A stretch of DNA of 64,000 nucleotides from Enterocloster aldenensis (lineage in GTDB: Bacteria; Bacillota; Clostridia; Lachnospirales; Lachnospiraceae): assembly GCF_003434055.1 (NCBI RefSeq), contig NZ_QVEX01000001.1:559824-623823 (forward strand). Reading direction: 5' to 3'. A program made the translations under genes and the position numbers. The notes under the pieces were generated by a model. That model searched no databases. It was not told the origin of the DNA and worked only from the letters and a program-made list of their open reading frames with translations. Each line of letters opens with the position of its first letter. Positions within the stretch are counted from its first letter, which is position 1. Of the stretch, positions 16,971 through 25,175 are shown piece by piece.

Positions 16971-18542
16971 ATGACAAAAGAAAAAGCAAAGGAAAAAGCA
17001 AGGAATAAGTCCCTGTTCAACCGGTTCCTGGACGTGGTGGAACGGGCGGGCAATAAGCTGCCCCACCCAATCGTGCTCTTCGGCCTCTTCGCACTGGGCG
17101 TGGTGGTCATCTCCGGGCTGCTTCACGCCATGGGCGTTTCCGCAGAAGGCGAGTTGATCAACAGCAAAACCGGTGAAGTGGAGCACACCATCGTTACCAT
17201 CAAAAGCCTGTTCAATACCAACGGCATTGTCTACATGATGACCAATGCAGTGAAGAACTTCACCGGCTTCGCGCCCTTGGGCACCGTGCTGGTGGCCATG
17301 CTGGGCGTAGGCGTGGCGGAACAGAGCGGCTGGATATCCTCCCTGCTGCGCAAAACCGTGGAAATCACACCGGCCGCCCTGATCACACCTGTGGTGGTCT
17401 TCCTGGGCTGTATGTCCAATGTGGCGGGAGACGCGGGTTATGTGGTGCTGATTCCCATCGGCGCCCTGATGTTCATGGCTTATGGCCGCCACCCCATGGC
17501 CGGCCTGGCGGCAGCCTTTGCAGGTGTTTCCGGCGGGTTCTCGGCCAACCTGCTGGTGGGCACCCTGGATCCCCTGCTTTCCGGGATTACCAATGAGGCC
17601 ATCCGCATCGTGGATGCCAATTATACGGTGCAGCCCACCGGCAACTGGTTCTTTATGTGCGCCTCCACCTTTGTCATCACCATACTGGGCACCATCATAA
17701 CAGACAAGATCGTGGAACCGCGTCTGGGGAAATTTCATGGCGGGACAGACACTGCCGGCTTTACCTCCAGTTCCATGTCACAGGAAGAAAGCAAAGCCCT
17801 TAAGACAGCCAATATAGTCCTGGTAATCATGGTCATTGGAATGATTGCACTGCTGATTCCCCAGTCCTCCTTCCTCCGCAACCCTGAAACAGGAAGCCTG
17901 GTGGACGGCTCTCCCTTCATGGACAGCATCATCATCCTGATTGCACTTTACTTTTTCGTGCCCGCTGTTGTTTACGGAAAAAAGGCGGGGACCTTTAAGG
18001 ACCACCGGGACGTATGCGGCTCCATGAGCAAAAGCATGGCTTCCATGAGCACCTATATCTCGCTGGTATTTGTATCCTCCCAGTTCATCAATTACTTTAA
18101 ATACACCAACATCGGCACCATCATCGCATTAAAGGGCGCAAACTTCTTTGGGGCCTCCGGCATCGGACCCATACCATTAATCATCCTGTTTGTCATCTTC
18201 TCCGCATTCGCCAACCTGTTCATGGGTTCTGCCTCCGCGAAGTGGACCATACTGGCGCCTGTGTTCATACCCATGTTCATGCTCCTTGGCTTCTCACCGG
18301 AGCTGACCCAGGTGGCTTACCGCATCGGTGATTCATGTACCAATGTCATCACCCCTCTTATGTCCCAGTTTGCCACCATCATCATCTTCGCAAAACGGTA
18401 CGATGACAATGCCGGCATCGGCACCCTGGTGGCGACCATGCTTCCGTACAGCCTGATCTTCCTCATTGGGTGGACCGTCCTCCTGGCACTGTGGATGGTT
18501 CTTGGCCTACCGCTGGGCCCCGGCGTTTCGCTGATGCTGTAG
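16971..18542 (+). CDS. AbgT-family transporter
   Basis: AbgT proteins are secondary transporters for p-aminobenzoyl-glutamate and related dipeptide-like compounds; some export sulfonamides. The 523-residue protein has about 12 hydrophobic segments and family sequences such as NKLPHPIVLFG, GVGVAEQSGW, GDAGYVVLIPIGA and MGSASAKWTILAPVFIPM. The ATG at 16971 is preferred over that at 16962 because AGGAGG lies at the right distance. Its partner genes encode an M29-like protein and an M20 peptidase, paralleling AbgA/AbgB-AbgT logic, so import followed by cleavage of an amide is inferred. Confidence 0.92.
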   Translation: MTKEKAKEKARNKSLFNRFLDVVERAGNKLPHPIVLFGLFALGVVVISGLLHAMGVSAEGELINSKTGEVEHTIVTIKSLFNTNGIVYMMTNAVKNFTGFAPLGTVLVAMLGVGVAEQSGWISSLLRKTVEITPAALITPVVVFLGCMSNVAGDAGYVVLIPIGALMFMAYGRHPMAGLAAAFAGVSGGFSANLLVGTLDPLLSGITNEAIRIVDANYTVQPTGNWFFMCASTFVITILGTIITDKIVEPRLGKFHGGTDTAGFTSSSMSQEESKALKTANIVLVIMVIGMIALLIPQSSFLRNPETGSLVDGSPFMDSIIILIALYFFVPAVVYGKKAGTFKDHRDVCGSMSKSMASMSTYISLVFVSSQFINYFKYTNIGTIIALKGANFFGASGIGPIPLIILFVIFSAFANLFMGSASAKWTILAPVFIPMFMLLGFSPELTQVAYRIGDSCTNVITPLMSQFATIIIFAKRYDDNAGIGTLVATMLPYSLIFLIGWTVLLALWMVLGLPLGPGVSLML

Positions 18543-18557
18543 GAAAGAGGGGCGTAC

Positions 18558-19697
18558 ATGGTTAACCGGAAACGATTATTGGAAACATTTATGGAATACG
18601 TCAGGATTGACAGTGAATCAGGAGATGAAAGGGAAATGTGCCTGAAGGTGGAAAAGGACCTGAAGGACCTGGGCGCGGACGTGATACGGCAGGGACATGG
18701 GCAGGACACCCATTCCAATGGGTGGAACCTGCTTTGCACCCTGAAAGGCAGTCCCGGCCTGTCTCCCCTGATCCTCTCAGCGCACCTGGATACTGTTTCC
18801 CCCGGAAAGGGCATCGAACCTTTGCTGGGACAGGACGGCGTCCTGCGCAGCAAAGGCCCCACCATCCTGGGCGGGGATGATAAATGCGGGGCAGCGGCCA
18901 TGGTGGAACTGGCCAGGTCCTTAAAGGACCACCCGGTTCCCCACCGGACCGTCCAGCTCATCTTCACGGTAGGGGAAGAAAGCGGGCAGTACGGGGCAAA
19001 AGCCCTGGAAAAAGACCGGCGACTCCTGGCAGCGGACAATGCCCTGGTACTGGACTCCAGCGGTCCCCCAGGGCGCATGGTCATATCTGCACCCGGCCAC
19101 GCCGTAATCCGTGCCGTGATTACCGGTAAGGCATCCCATGCAGGGAACCGCCCCCGGGAAGGGATCAGCGCAATCACCACGGCCGCACGGGCCGTGGCCG
19201 CCATGAAACTGGGGCAGGTGGATGATGAGACCACTGCCAATATCGGCACCCTAAGCGCCGTGGGCGCCACCAATGTGGTGAATCCCCGCATGGAGTTCAT
19301 TGCCGAGGCCAGAAGCCGGAACAAGGAAAAACTCAGGGCCCAGACCGGCCATATGACGGACTGCCTGAAGGCTGCCTGCCATGAATCCGGCGCAGCGCTG
19401 GATTATGGGATTGAACAGTTATATGAGGGGTTTGATATCCCGGAGGACCACCCCTTCCTCTTGGAACTGTCCGGAATCTTCCGCTCCATGGGCATCTCCC
19501 CCTTCACCGCTGCCTCCGGCGGGGGCAGCGACGCAAACGCGCTGAACGCCATGGGAATCATGGCCGTGAACCTGGGCGTGGGGATGACCAGGGGACATTC
19601 AACAGAGGAGGAACTGGCAGAGACGGATCTGTATGATACGGCGCAGTTTCTATGGGAGGCCACCACATTCCCCGGACACGCCCCTGCCCCGGACTGA
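18558..19697 (+). CDS. M20-family peptidase, PepT-like
   Basis: This 379-residue cytoplasmic dinuclear-zinc peptidase has the metal ligands in order: SAHLDTVSPG (His and Asp), GGDDKCGAA (bridging Asp), GEESGQYGA (catalytic and metal Glu), and a C-terminal His in MTRGHSTEEE. The dimerisation domain contains ASHAGNRPREGIS. It is closest to the tripeptidase T branch. It ends the operon and is 15 bases from abgT. The last codons (TTFPGHAPAPD) look like a decayed unit of the 35-bp tandem repeat that follows the stop codon, suggesting the 3' end has been altered by that array. Confidence 0.92.
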   Translation: MVNRKRLLETFMEYVRIDSESGDEREMCLKVEKDLKDLGADVIRQGHGQDTHSNGWNLLCTLKGSPGLSPLILSAHLDTVSPGKGIEPLLGQDGVLRSKGPTILGGDDKCGAAAMVELARSLKDHPVPHRTVQLIFTVGEESGQYGAKALEKDRRLLAADNALVLDSSGPPGRMVISAPGHAVIRAVITGKASHAGNRPREGISAITTAARAVAAMKLGQVDDETTANIGTLSAVGATNVVNPRMEFIAEARSRNKEKLRAQTGHMTDCLKAACHESGAALDYGIEQLYEGFDIPEDHPFLLELSGIFRSMGISPFTAASGGGSDANALNAMGIMAVNLGVGMTRGHSTEEELAETDLYDTAQFLWEATTFPGHAPAPD

Positions 19698-19837
19698 GCC
19701 GCATTTTCCAGACACCCCTGCCCCCGGATCGGGCCGCATTTCCCAGACAGACGCATCACCAGGCTGGGCCGCATTTTCCAGACACCCCTGCCCCCGGACC
19801 GGGCCGCATTTTCCAGACAGACGCATCACCGGGCCGG
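19698..19837. repeat. 35-bp tandem repeat array, A-B-A-B order
   Basis: Four units of exactly 35 bp start at 19698, 19733, 19768 and 19803, each beginning GCCGCATTT and CCAGACA. Units 1 and 3 share a CCCTGCCCCCGG tail; units 2 and 4 share GACGCATCACC, so the array is also two 70-bp units. Decayed units lie on both sides (19663-19697, inside the peptidase gene, and from 19838). It fills the space between two convergent genes, where no ordinary terminator is visible. There is no spacer and repeat structure like CRISPR. Confidence 0.9.
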
Positions 19838-19880
19838 GCCGCATCTCCACATACACATCCCCGGACCGCCAGACCAACCA

Positions 19881-20819
19881 TCACGCGGCGCTGTAAGCCG
19901 CAATCCCGATAAAGAACACCACGGTCATCAGCGTGCCCACGGAGAGGGTGGTGGATATATAGGCCCCATCCTCCCCTGTGTCCGCAAACAGCGGTATGAT
20001 AAAGGGCGCCGGCAGGGCGTATATCAGCAGCATTGCCATGAAAAGTTCCTTATCAAAAGGTGTTGCCGCAAATATGACGGCGCTGCCCGCTGCCAGCACT
20101 GCCGCCAGTACCGCCAGGCGCAGCAAGACCGTCTTCACCACCGGGGCCATCAGTTCCCGCCGCAGTTCCAGTTCATATCCCACCACAATCAGGATTACCC
20201 CTGCGGTGGGCGCCGTGATGAAGTTTATGAGGCTTGTCACAATCCCTCCTATCTGCGAACCCAGGACGGCGCTCCCGGCCCCGGATACCCCCAGTATGAT
20301 ACCGGCCGCCATGCCCAGGCACGCCTTATTGGACACAAGGCCCGCAAGCACGTCCCGCGCCCCTGTCTTCTGCCCGTCCGTAATCTTCAGGGCCGACAGG
20401 TACACCGTATACGCAAACATGGTCTGGCCGATATCAACCGTTGCAAACACGGAGGTTGCGCCGCTGCCCCCAATCAGGGCAAAGAGCGCATATCCCAGCA
20501 TCCCTCCCTCTGCCGAGCTGAGCAGGAAGGGCATGAAACGGTCATATGGCTTCACAAAACGCCTGGTCAGGAAACCAAATCCCAGGGCAATGCCAAATCC
20601 CACATAGACCACTGCAAACACAAGCAGTACCCGCATGCTGTACGAGGCTGTCAGGAATGCGTTGAACAGCACTGCCGGCAGGGTGATATTCCCAATCAGC
20701 CCTTTCAGTCCGGCCAGCCCCTTATGGTCAATATACTGTTTCTTCATGCACAGGCATCCCAGTCCGATCATGGCAATCACAGGCGCCACCATCTGGGTTA
20801 TTTTTAAAGCCAGTTCCAT
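19881..20819 (-). CDS. AEC-family membrane transporter
   Basis: This 312-residue protein has about ten hydrophobic segments in two five-helix halves, as in auxin efflux carrier family proteins (PIN-like), which in bacteria move malonate, malate or other carboxylates. Family features include NITLPAVLFNAF and the C-terminal ALPAPFIIPLFADT. The ATG at 20817-20819 follows GGGGGATGGATA and is chosen over a frame beginning at 20870. It lies next to lsrF but is separated from it by a terminator, so it is probably its own unit. The substrate is not predictable. Confidence 0.87.
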   Translation of the reverse strand: MELALKITQMVAPVIAMIGLGCLCMKKQYIDHKGLAGLKGLIGNITLPAVLFNAFLTASYSMRVLLVFAVVYVGFGIALGFGFLTRRFVKPYDRFMPFLLSSAEGGMLGYALFALIGGSGATSVFATVDIGQTMFAYTVYLSALKITDGQKTGARDVLAGLVSNKACLGMAAGIILGVSGAGSAVLGSQIGGIVTSLINFITAPTAGVILIVVGYELELRRELMAPVVKTVLLRLAVLAAVLAAGSAVIFAATPFDKELFMAMLLIYALPAPFIIPLFADTGEDGAYISTTLSVGTLMTVVFFIGIAAYSAA

Positions 20820-20853
20820 TATCCATCCCCCATTTCCCTTAAAATCCTGAAAC

Positions 20854-20885
20854 AAAAGGCAGGCCAACAACGCAGCCTGCCTTTT
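20854..20885 (-). terminator. Intrinsic terminator after lsrF
   Basis: AAAAGGCAGGC (20854-20864) and GCCTGCCTTTT (20875-20885) form a perfect 11-bp stem with a 10-base loop. It ends the minus-strand lsr operon 62 bases beyond lsrF. Confidence 0.85.
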
Positions 20886-20914
20886 TACAGCTCATCTGAA
20901 TCCTCTCATGTCTT

Positions 20915-20928
20915 AGGGCATGTTTGAA
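20915..20928. repeat. Dispersed intergenic repeat word, third copy
   Basis: AGGGCATGTTTGAA resembles the start of the elements at 266 and 13287. It lies in the lsrF 3' region, just beyond the stop codon on the minus strand; similarity ends after about 14 bases, so it may be chance. Confidence 0.25.
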
Positions 20929-20946
20929 GCGCGCCCCAGCAAACCT

Positions 20947-21825
20947 TTAGTGGATTGCATCCTCAAAGAATTCATATGCTTCCCTATCCGTAAACCCTTC
21001 ATGCACAATCTTGCCGATGGCTGCCGCCATCTCCAGGGAATGGGGGCTCTGGAAGATGTTCCTTCCCATATCCACGCCATGGGCCCCTCCTTTGATGGCA
21101 TTGTAAGCCAGGGTCAGGGCATCCTTCTCCGGAAGCTTCTTGCCGCCTGCCACTACAATGGGTACCGGGCACGCAGCCACTACCTCTTCAAAGTTCTCAC
21201 AGTAATAGGTCTTGATGATATTGGCGCCCATCTCCGCAACAATACGGGTGGCCAGCTTAAAGAACCGGTCCGTGCGCTCCATCTGCTTGCCCACAGCCAC
21301 AACACCCATGGTTGGGATGCTGTATTTCATACCCAGGTTGATTGCCTTCGAAAGGTTCTCAATGCTGGACAGCTGCCCGTCCGCGCCGATAAAGGTCTGG
21401 ATGGCCATGCAGTCTGCATTCATACGGATTGCGTCTTCAATGTCAACTGCCAGGATCTCATGGGATAAATCATCGTTGAGCATGGAGGAACCGGAAGTGG
21501 AACGCAGGGCAATGCCCTTGCCGCAGTCCGGTGACACGCAGGAACGCAGCGCTCCCCTGGTGCCCATCAGCACATCCACATAAGGAACCAGCTTGGGAAT
21601 CACCAGGTCCAGGCGCTCCAGGCCCGCGGTGGATCCCATAAAGTATCCATGGTCAAATGCAAACATGACTGTATTGCCGCTTTTGGGGCTGAAAATGTTG
21701 GACAGATGTTTCTTCATGCCCCAGTCCAGATGGTTGGCCCCCTTTACATAGAATCCTTCATTATTGGCAAAAGGAACGTCCACATGATAATCCTTTGCAA
21801 CCTTTACGCCTTCCAAATCAGCCAT
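20947..21825 (-). CDS. lsrF: Autoinducer-2 aldolase/thiolase LsrF
   Basis: LsrF transfers an acetyl group from 3-hydroxy-2,4-pentanedione-5-phosphate to CoA, the last step of AI-2 breakdown. The 292-residue protein is a class I aldolase-like barrel with FAFDHGYFMG near residue 55, the lysine-bearing strand IIKTYYCENFEEVV, and PIVVAGGKK plus GVDMGRNIFQ phosphate-binding segments. The ATG at 21823-21825 follows GGAG; a TTG two codons upstream is less likely. It is the last gene of lsrACDBF and ends at a strong terminator. Confidence 0.94.
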   Translation of the reverse strand: MADLEGVKVAKDYHVDVPFANNEGFYVKGANHLDWGMKKHLSNIFSPKSGNTVMFAFDHGYFMGSTAGLERLDLVIPKLVPYVDVLMGTRGALRSCVSPDCGKGIALRSTSGSSMLNDDLSHEILAVDIEDAIRMNADCMAIQTFIGADGQLSSIENLSKAINLGMKYSIPTMGVVAVGKQMERTDRFFKLATRIVAEMGANIIKTYYCENFEEVVAACPVPIVVAGGKKLPEKDALTLAYNAIKGGAHGVDMGRNIFQSPHSLEMAAAIGKIVHEGFTDREAYEFFEDAIH

Positions 21826-21887
21826 AATCAAAAATCTCCTTCCAAGTCTTTTCTTACAGTTTAATCAATTTTGTCCTTTTTTTCAAC

Positions 21888-23069
21888 TTAGAAGTTATAA
21901 TCGTTCATGTTGTCTGCATTGAATACGGTACGTTCCGGCAGCAGCACAACGCCGTTGTTCACTTCTGCTGTGGATGCGCCTTCAACCAGGCAGTCATTTG
22001 GCATAACTTCTACTTCGCCGATGCTGGGGATATCAATCTTGTCGCCTACATGTACTTCGTTGCCTGCCGCAAGGTAAGCTGCAAGGTAGCATCCCATTGC
22101 GCCCTGTACGCCGCAGTCCCAAAGGCCCCACTGCTCAATAACGCCTGCAGCGCAGTAATCCTTGATGGACATTGGGGAAGCAAAACCGGTAATTGTAACG
22201 TCATCCTTTGTAAGTCCCTTGTTCTGGGCAGCTTTACACTGTCCCGGAAGCGCGGTGGAGTCGTTACAGATGATCAGGTCAATGTCAGAGTGGGCTTCCA
22301 GGATGGATGCACCGATGGAAACAGCCTTCTCTGCATCCTGCTCTGAGTAATAGTTATCAGGAGCAACATTTTCCCAGTTGGGGAAGTTTTCCTTGATGTA
22401 AGCTTCGCCTGCAACCTGCCAGGAGTTCTGGTCAGCAACCGTTGCCTGTGAATAATGCCAGCAGTATTTGATTGTATCAGCCTTAACGTCCTTGCCGCGG
22501 TTGGTCAGGGAATCAGCGCCCATGTCAACCAGCATCTTGCCTAACAGGTCCGGTGTTCCCTGGCTTACCATCAGGGTACGGGCGGTATCGGAAACGTCTG
22601 AATCCCATGTAACAACGGTAACGCCTGCATCCTTTGCCTCTGTCAGCGCTGAATCCAGTCCGGTGGCATCCACGGAAGATACGCAGATTGCATCCACACC
22701 GCTGGCTACTGCGTTGTTGATTACGTTAACCTGGTCAGCAACCGCTGCATTGGCGCTGCCCTGGTAATCAACGGTAAAGCCCCACTCCTTGGAATATTCC
22801 TGGGCGCCGTTATTAGCGGACTCGAAGAATGCGTTGCCTGTCAGCTTGGGAATGAATGCAACGGTCAGGCCGGATACGTCTGCGCCTGCTGCCGGGGCCT
22901 CAGTTGCAGCCTCTTCCTTTTTCTCTTCTGCCTTTGTCTCTGCTGCCTCTGCCTTTGTCTCAGCCGCTGTTGTGGGCGCTGCCGTGGTAGGGGTGCTTCC
23001 GCCGCCGCAGCCTGCCAGTGAAACGGTCATTGCTCCTGCGAGAACCACTGATAACAATTTTTTCTTCAT
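21888..23069 (-). CDS. lsrB: Autoinducer-2 binding lipoprotein LsrB
   Basis: This 393-residue periplasmic-binding-type lipoprotein captures AI-2 outside the membrane. It has a signal peptide ending in a lipobox (SLAGC, Cys21), a Thr/Ala/Glu/Lys-rich linker of about 40 residues, and a sugar-binding type domain starting DVSGLTVAFIPKLTGNAF. The lysine and the VTWDSDV aspartates match the LsrB ligand pocket, as do the PMSIKDYCAAG residues. AAGGAGG precedes the ATG. It is the fourth gene of the lsr transporter operon, unlike a stand-alone ribose-binding protein. AI-2 specificity is inferred from sequence and from lsrK/lsrF/lsrR neighbours. Confidence 0.93.
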   Translation of the reverse strand: MKKKLLSVVLAGAMTVSLAGCGGGSTPTTAAPTTAAETKAEAAETKAEEKKEEAATEAPAAGADVSGLTVAFIPKLTGNAFFESANNGAQEYSKEWGFTVDYQGSANAAVADQVNVINNAVASGVDAICVSSVDATGLDSALTEAKDAGVTVVTWDSDVSDTARTLMVSQGTPDLLGKMLVDMGADSLTNRGKDVKADTIKYCWHYSQATVADQNSWQVAGEAYIKENFPNWENVAPDNYYSEQDAEKAVSIGASILEAHSDIDLIICNDSTALPGQCKAAQNKGLTKDDVTITGFASPMSIKDYCAAGVIEQWGLWDCGVQGAMGCYLAAYLAAGNEVHVGDKIDIPSIGEVEVMPNDCLVEGASTAEVNNGVVLLPERTVFNADNMNDYNF

Positions 23070-23153
23070 AATCTTGTTCCTCCTTAATAAATTATTATTG
23101 TTTTTTAATATGTTCGTATTTACAGGGAAATCCTGTTCCCATAATACCTTGCT

Positions 23154-24143
23154 TTATTTTTTCTTTTTATGGACCAATGCGATGACCTTCTGGTTATTTA
23201 CCAGGGAACGTCCGATTACAACCACCAGCAGAATCAGCCCCACCGGAATATCCAGATACTGCTGGCTCACCTTAAAGCAGAGGGGAAGCCCGAACCTTAA
23301 GACGCCGATTACCACTGCTGCCAGGGCTGTTCCAAGGACGCTTCCCTTGCCGCCCGTGCTCAGGGTGCCTCCAAGCACCACTGCCGTGATGATGGGCATG
23401 GTCAGTGTTGCGCCGATATCGCTCTTGGCCGTTCCCAGATAGGAGGTCAGGACAATGCCTGCAACCGCAGCGCTCATGGCGGACAGCACATAAGTGCTGA
23501 GGATGACCAGCCTACTGTTAATGCCTGAATACTCTGCCGCGTTCTGGTTCACGCCGATAAGGAAAATCTGCCGTCCGTACTTGGTCTTATGCAGCAGTAT
23601 GTAGGCAATGACGGCCAGGGCCAGGAAGATAAGCACCTGGTTGGGTATGACGCCGAACAGCTTAAACTTGGTAATCCTGATAAAGCTGTCAGGGAACCCG
23701 TTAATGCCTTTGTAGCTTTCCGTGGCCGACAGGTTGGATACCAGCAGAGCAAGGCCGGAGAACAGGAAGCTGCCTCCCAGCGTCACCACCATGGGCTGGA
23801 CCCCGCAGTAAGCCACGAAATATCCGGAAAGGGCGCCGCACAGCGCTGCCACCACAATCCCCAGGCAGGCCGCTGCCCAGATGTTAAGTCCCCAGTCCTG
23901 CCATGACACGCCCAGGACAATGGAGGTCAGGCCCACAATGGATCCGGCCTGTATATCGATTCCTCCTGTTATCATTACGAAGGTGACGAACAGGGAAATG
24001 ATACAGATGGAAATCATATCGTTGATGCTTCCGAATAATACGCGGGGCATCAGGAACTTGCTGTTAGCTGTTGCAAATATGATAAACTCAAGGACCAGGA
24101 TACAGAGCAGGACGGTCTCCCAGCTTTTTAATGCCTTTTTCAT
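23154..24143 (-). CDS. lsrD: AI-2 ABC transporter permease LsrD
   Basis: This 329-residue permease of the ribose/AraH type has about nine hydrophobic segments, the family loop GGIDIQAGSIVGLTSIV and the EAA-like region SAAVAGIVLTSYLG. It pairs with LsrC to form the channel. The start ATG overlaps the lsrC stop by four bases. An 84-base gap before lsrB contains no clear terminator. Confidence 0.92.
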   Translation of the reverse strand: MKKALKSWETVLLCILVLEFIIFATANSKFLMPRVLFGSINDMISICIISLFVTFVMITGGIDIQAGSIVGLTSIVLGVSWQDWGLNIWAAACLGIVVAALCGALSGYFVAYCGVQPMVVTLGGSFLFSGLALLVSNLSATESYKGINGFPDSFIRITKFKLFGVIPNQVLIFLALAVIAYILLHKTKYGRQIFLIGVNQNAAEYSGINSRLVILSTYVLSAMSAAVAGIVLTSYLGTAKSDIGATLTMPIITAVVLGGTLSTGGKGSVLGTALAAVVIGVLRFGLPLCFKVSQQYLDIPVGLILLVVVIGRSLVNNQKVIALVHKKKK

Positions 24144-25159
24144 GACTGAACCCCTCCTTTTTTATCCGCATCCGCCGCTGTCCTTGCTGACAGTATATGA
24201 TGCCGGTTCTTCAGGATGGCCCTGTTCTGCGTTACGGTGTTGATGACCACGATGGTAATCAGCAGGATGCCTGTAATGGTATTGTCGTAATCAGAGGAGA
24301 AGCCCAGGAATACCAGGATCCTGCTGATGCTGGACATGATGATGGCGCCGATGGACGCGCCGATCAGGCTTCCCTGCCCTCCTGTCAGGGCAATTCCTCC
24401 CAGGACACAGGCCGCGATTGCCTTCATCTCGTAGCTGTTGCCCGCGGTGGGGGTGATGAAACCGATACGGGAGGTATAAATCATACCGGCCGCGGCAGCG
24501 AATATACCGCTCAGTATGTACGCCATGATCTTGGTCTGGGACGCAGGTATGCCTACAAGGGTTGCGCCTGCGGCGTTGTCACCCACGGCAATGAAGTATT
24601 TGCCCTTCTTGGTCTGTGTCAGTATGAGATGGCCCGCAATCACAACCAGGATTGTCACCGCGTAAAAGGCAGTGAGCTGCCCGGCTATCAGGGTATTGGA
24701 CATCCTTGTATACTCAGCCGGAAGGTTCTCCACCCACGCCCCCTTTGTATACACATAAATCAGTCCGCGCACAACGCCGTTCACGCCAAGCGTAAATATA
24801 AGGGATGGAATCTGAAGCACGGAAACCCCAAGTCCATTGACGAATCCAATCACGGCCCCAATGGCCAGGGCTGCCAGTATGGCTGCCATCCAGTTGGTTC
24901 CGTCCCGGAGCAGGGTGGCACCCACCGCCGCGGACATGCCCAGGGTGGCGCCCACCGATACGTCAATCTCACCCGTCAGGATGACGAAAGCGCTGCCCAC
25001 TGCCAGTAATGTAAACACCACGCTGTCGTTAAAGCAGTTCAGGATGGATGTCGGCTGCCAGAAATCCGGGTTTACACATCCCACAATGAATATCAATGCC
25101 GCCAGAAATAAAAAGCTGCTCATTTCATGGGATTTGATTATCTTTTTCATTTGATTCAT
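24140..25159 (-). CDS. lsrC: AI-2 ABC transporter permease LsrC
   Basis: This 339-residue permease is paralogous to LsrD, with about nine hydrophobic segments, GEIDVSVGATLGMSAAVG in the second quarter and AIAACVLGGIALTGGQGS in the third. AGGTGG lies 6 bases before the ATG at 25157-25159; twelve extra residues in the longer frame are not used. It lies 16 bases downstream of lsrA and overlaps lsrD, so the three are translated together. Confidence 0.92.
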   Translation of the reverse strand: MNQMKKIIKSHEMSSFLFLAALIFIVGCVNPDFWQPTSILNCFNDSVVFTLLAVGSAFVILTGEIDVSVGATLGMSAAVGATLLRDGTNWMAAILAALAIGAVIGFVNGLGVSVLQIPSLIFTLGVNGVVRGLIYVYTKGAWVENLPAEYTRMSNTLIAGQLTAFYAVTILVVIAGHLILTQTKKGKYFIAVGDNAAGATLVGIPASQTKIMAYILSGIFAAAAGMIYTSRIGFITPTAGNSYEMKAIAACVLGGIALTGGQGSLIGASIGAIIMSSISRILVFLGFSSDYDNTITGILLITIVVINTVTQNRAILKNRHHILSARTAADADKKGGVQS

Positions 25160-25175
25160 GTCTCTCCACCTGCTT

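Noticed and set aside
16887..17738. Minus-strand frame of 283 codons opposite abgT
   Set aside because: His/Gln/Gly-rich shadow of the AbgT coding strand with no family similarity.
18317..19324. Long minus-strand open frame (335 codons) opposite abgT and the M20 peptidase
   Set aside because: It lies antisense to two well-supported genes, has no ribosome site and its composition (Ser, Arg, Pro rich) is that of a GC-rich shadow frame.
19698..19837. CRISPR array
   Set aside because: The units are directly adjacent with no unique spacers, units alternate in type and no cas gene is near.
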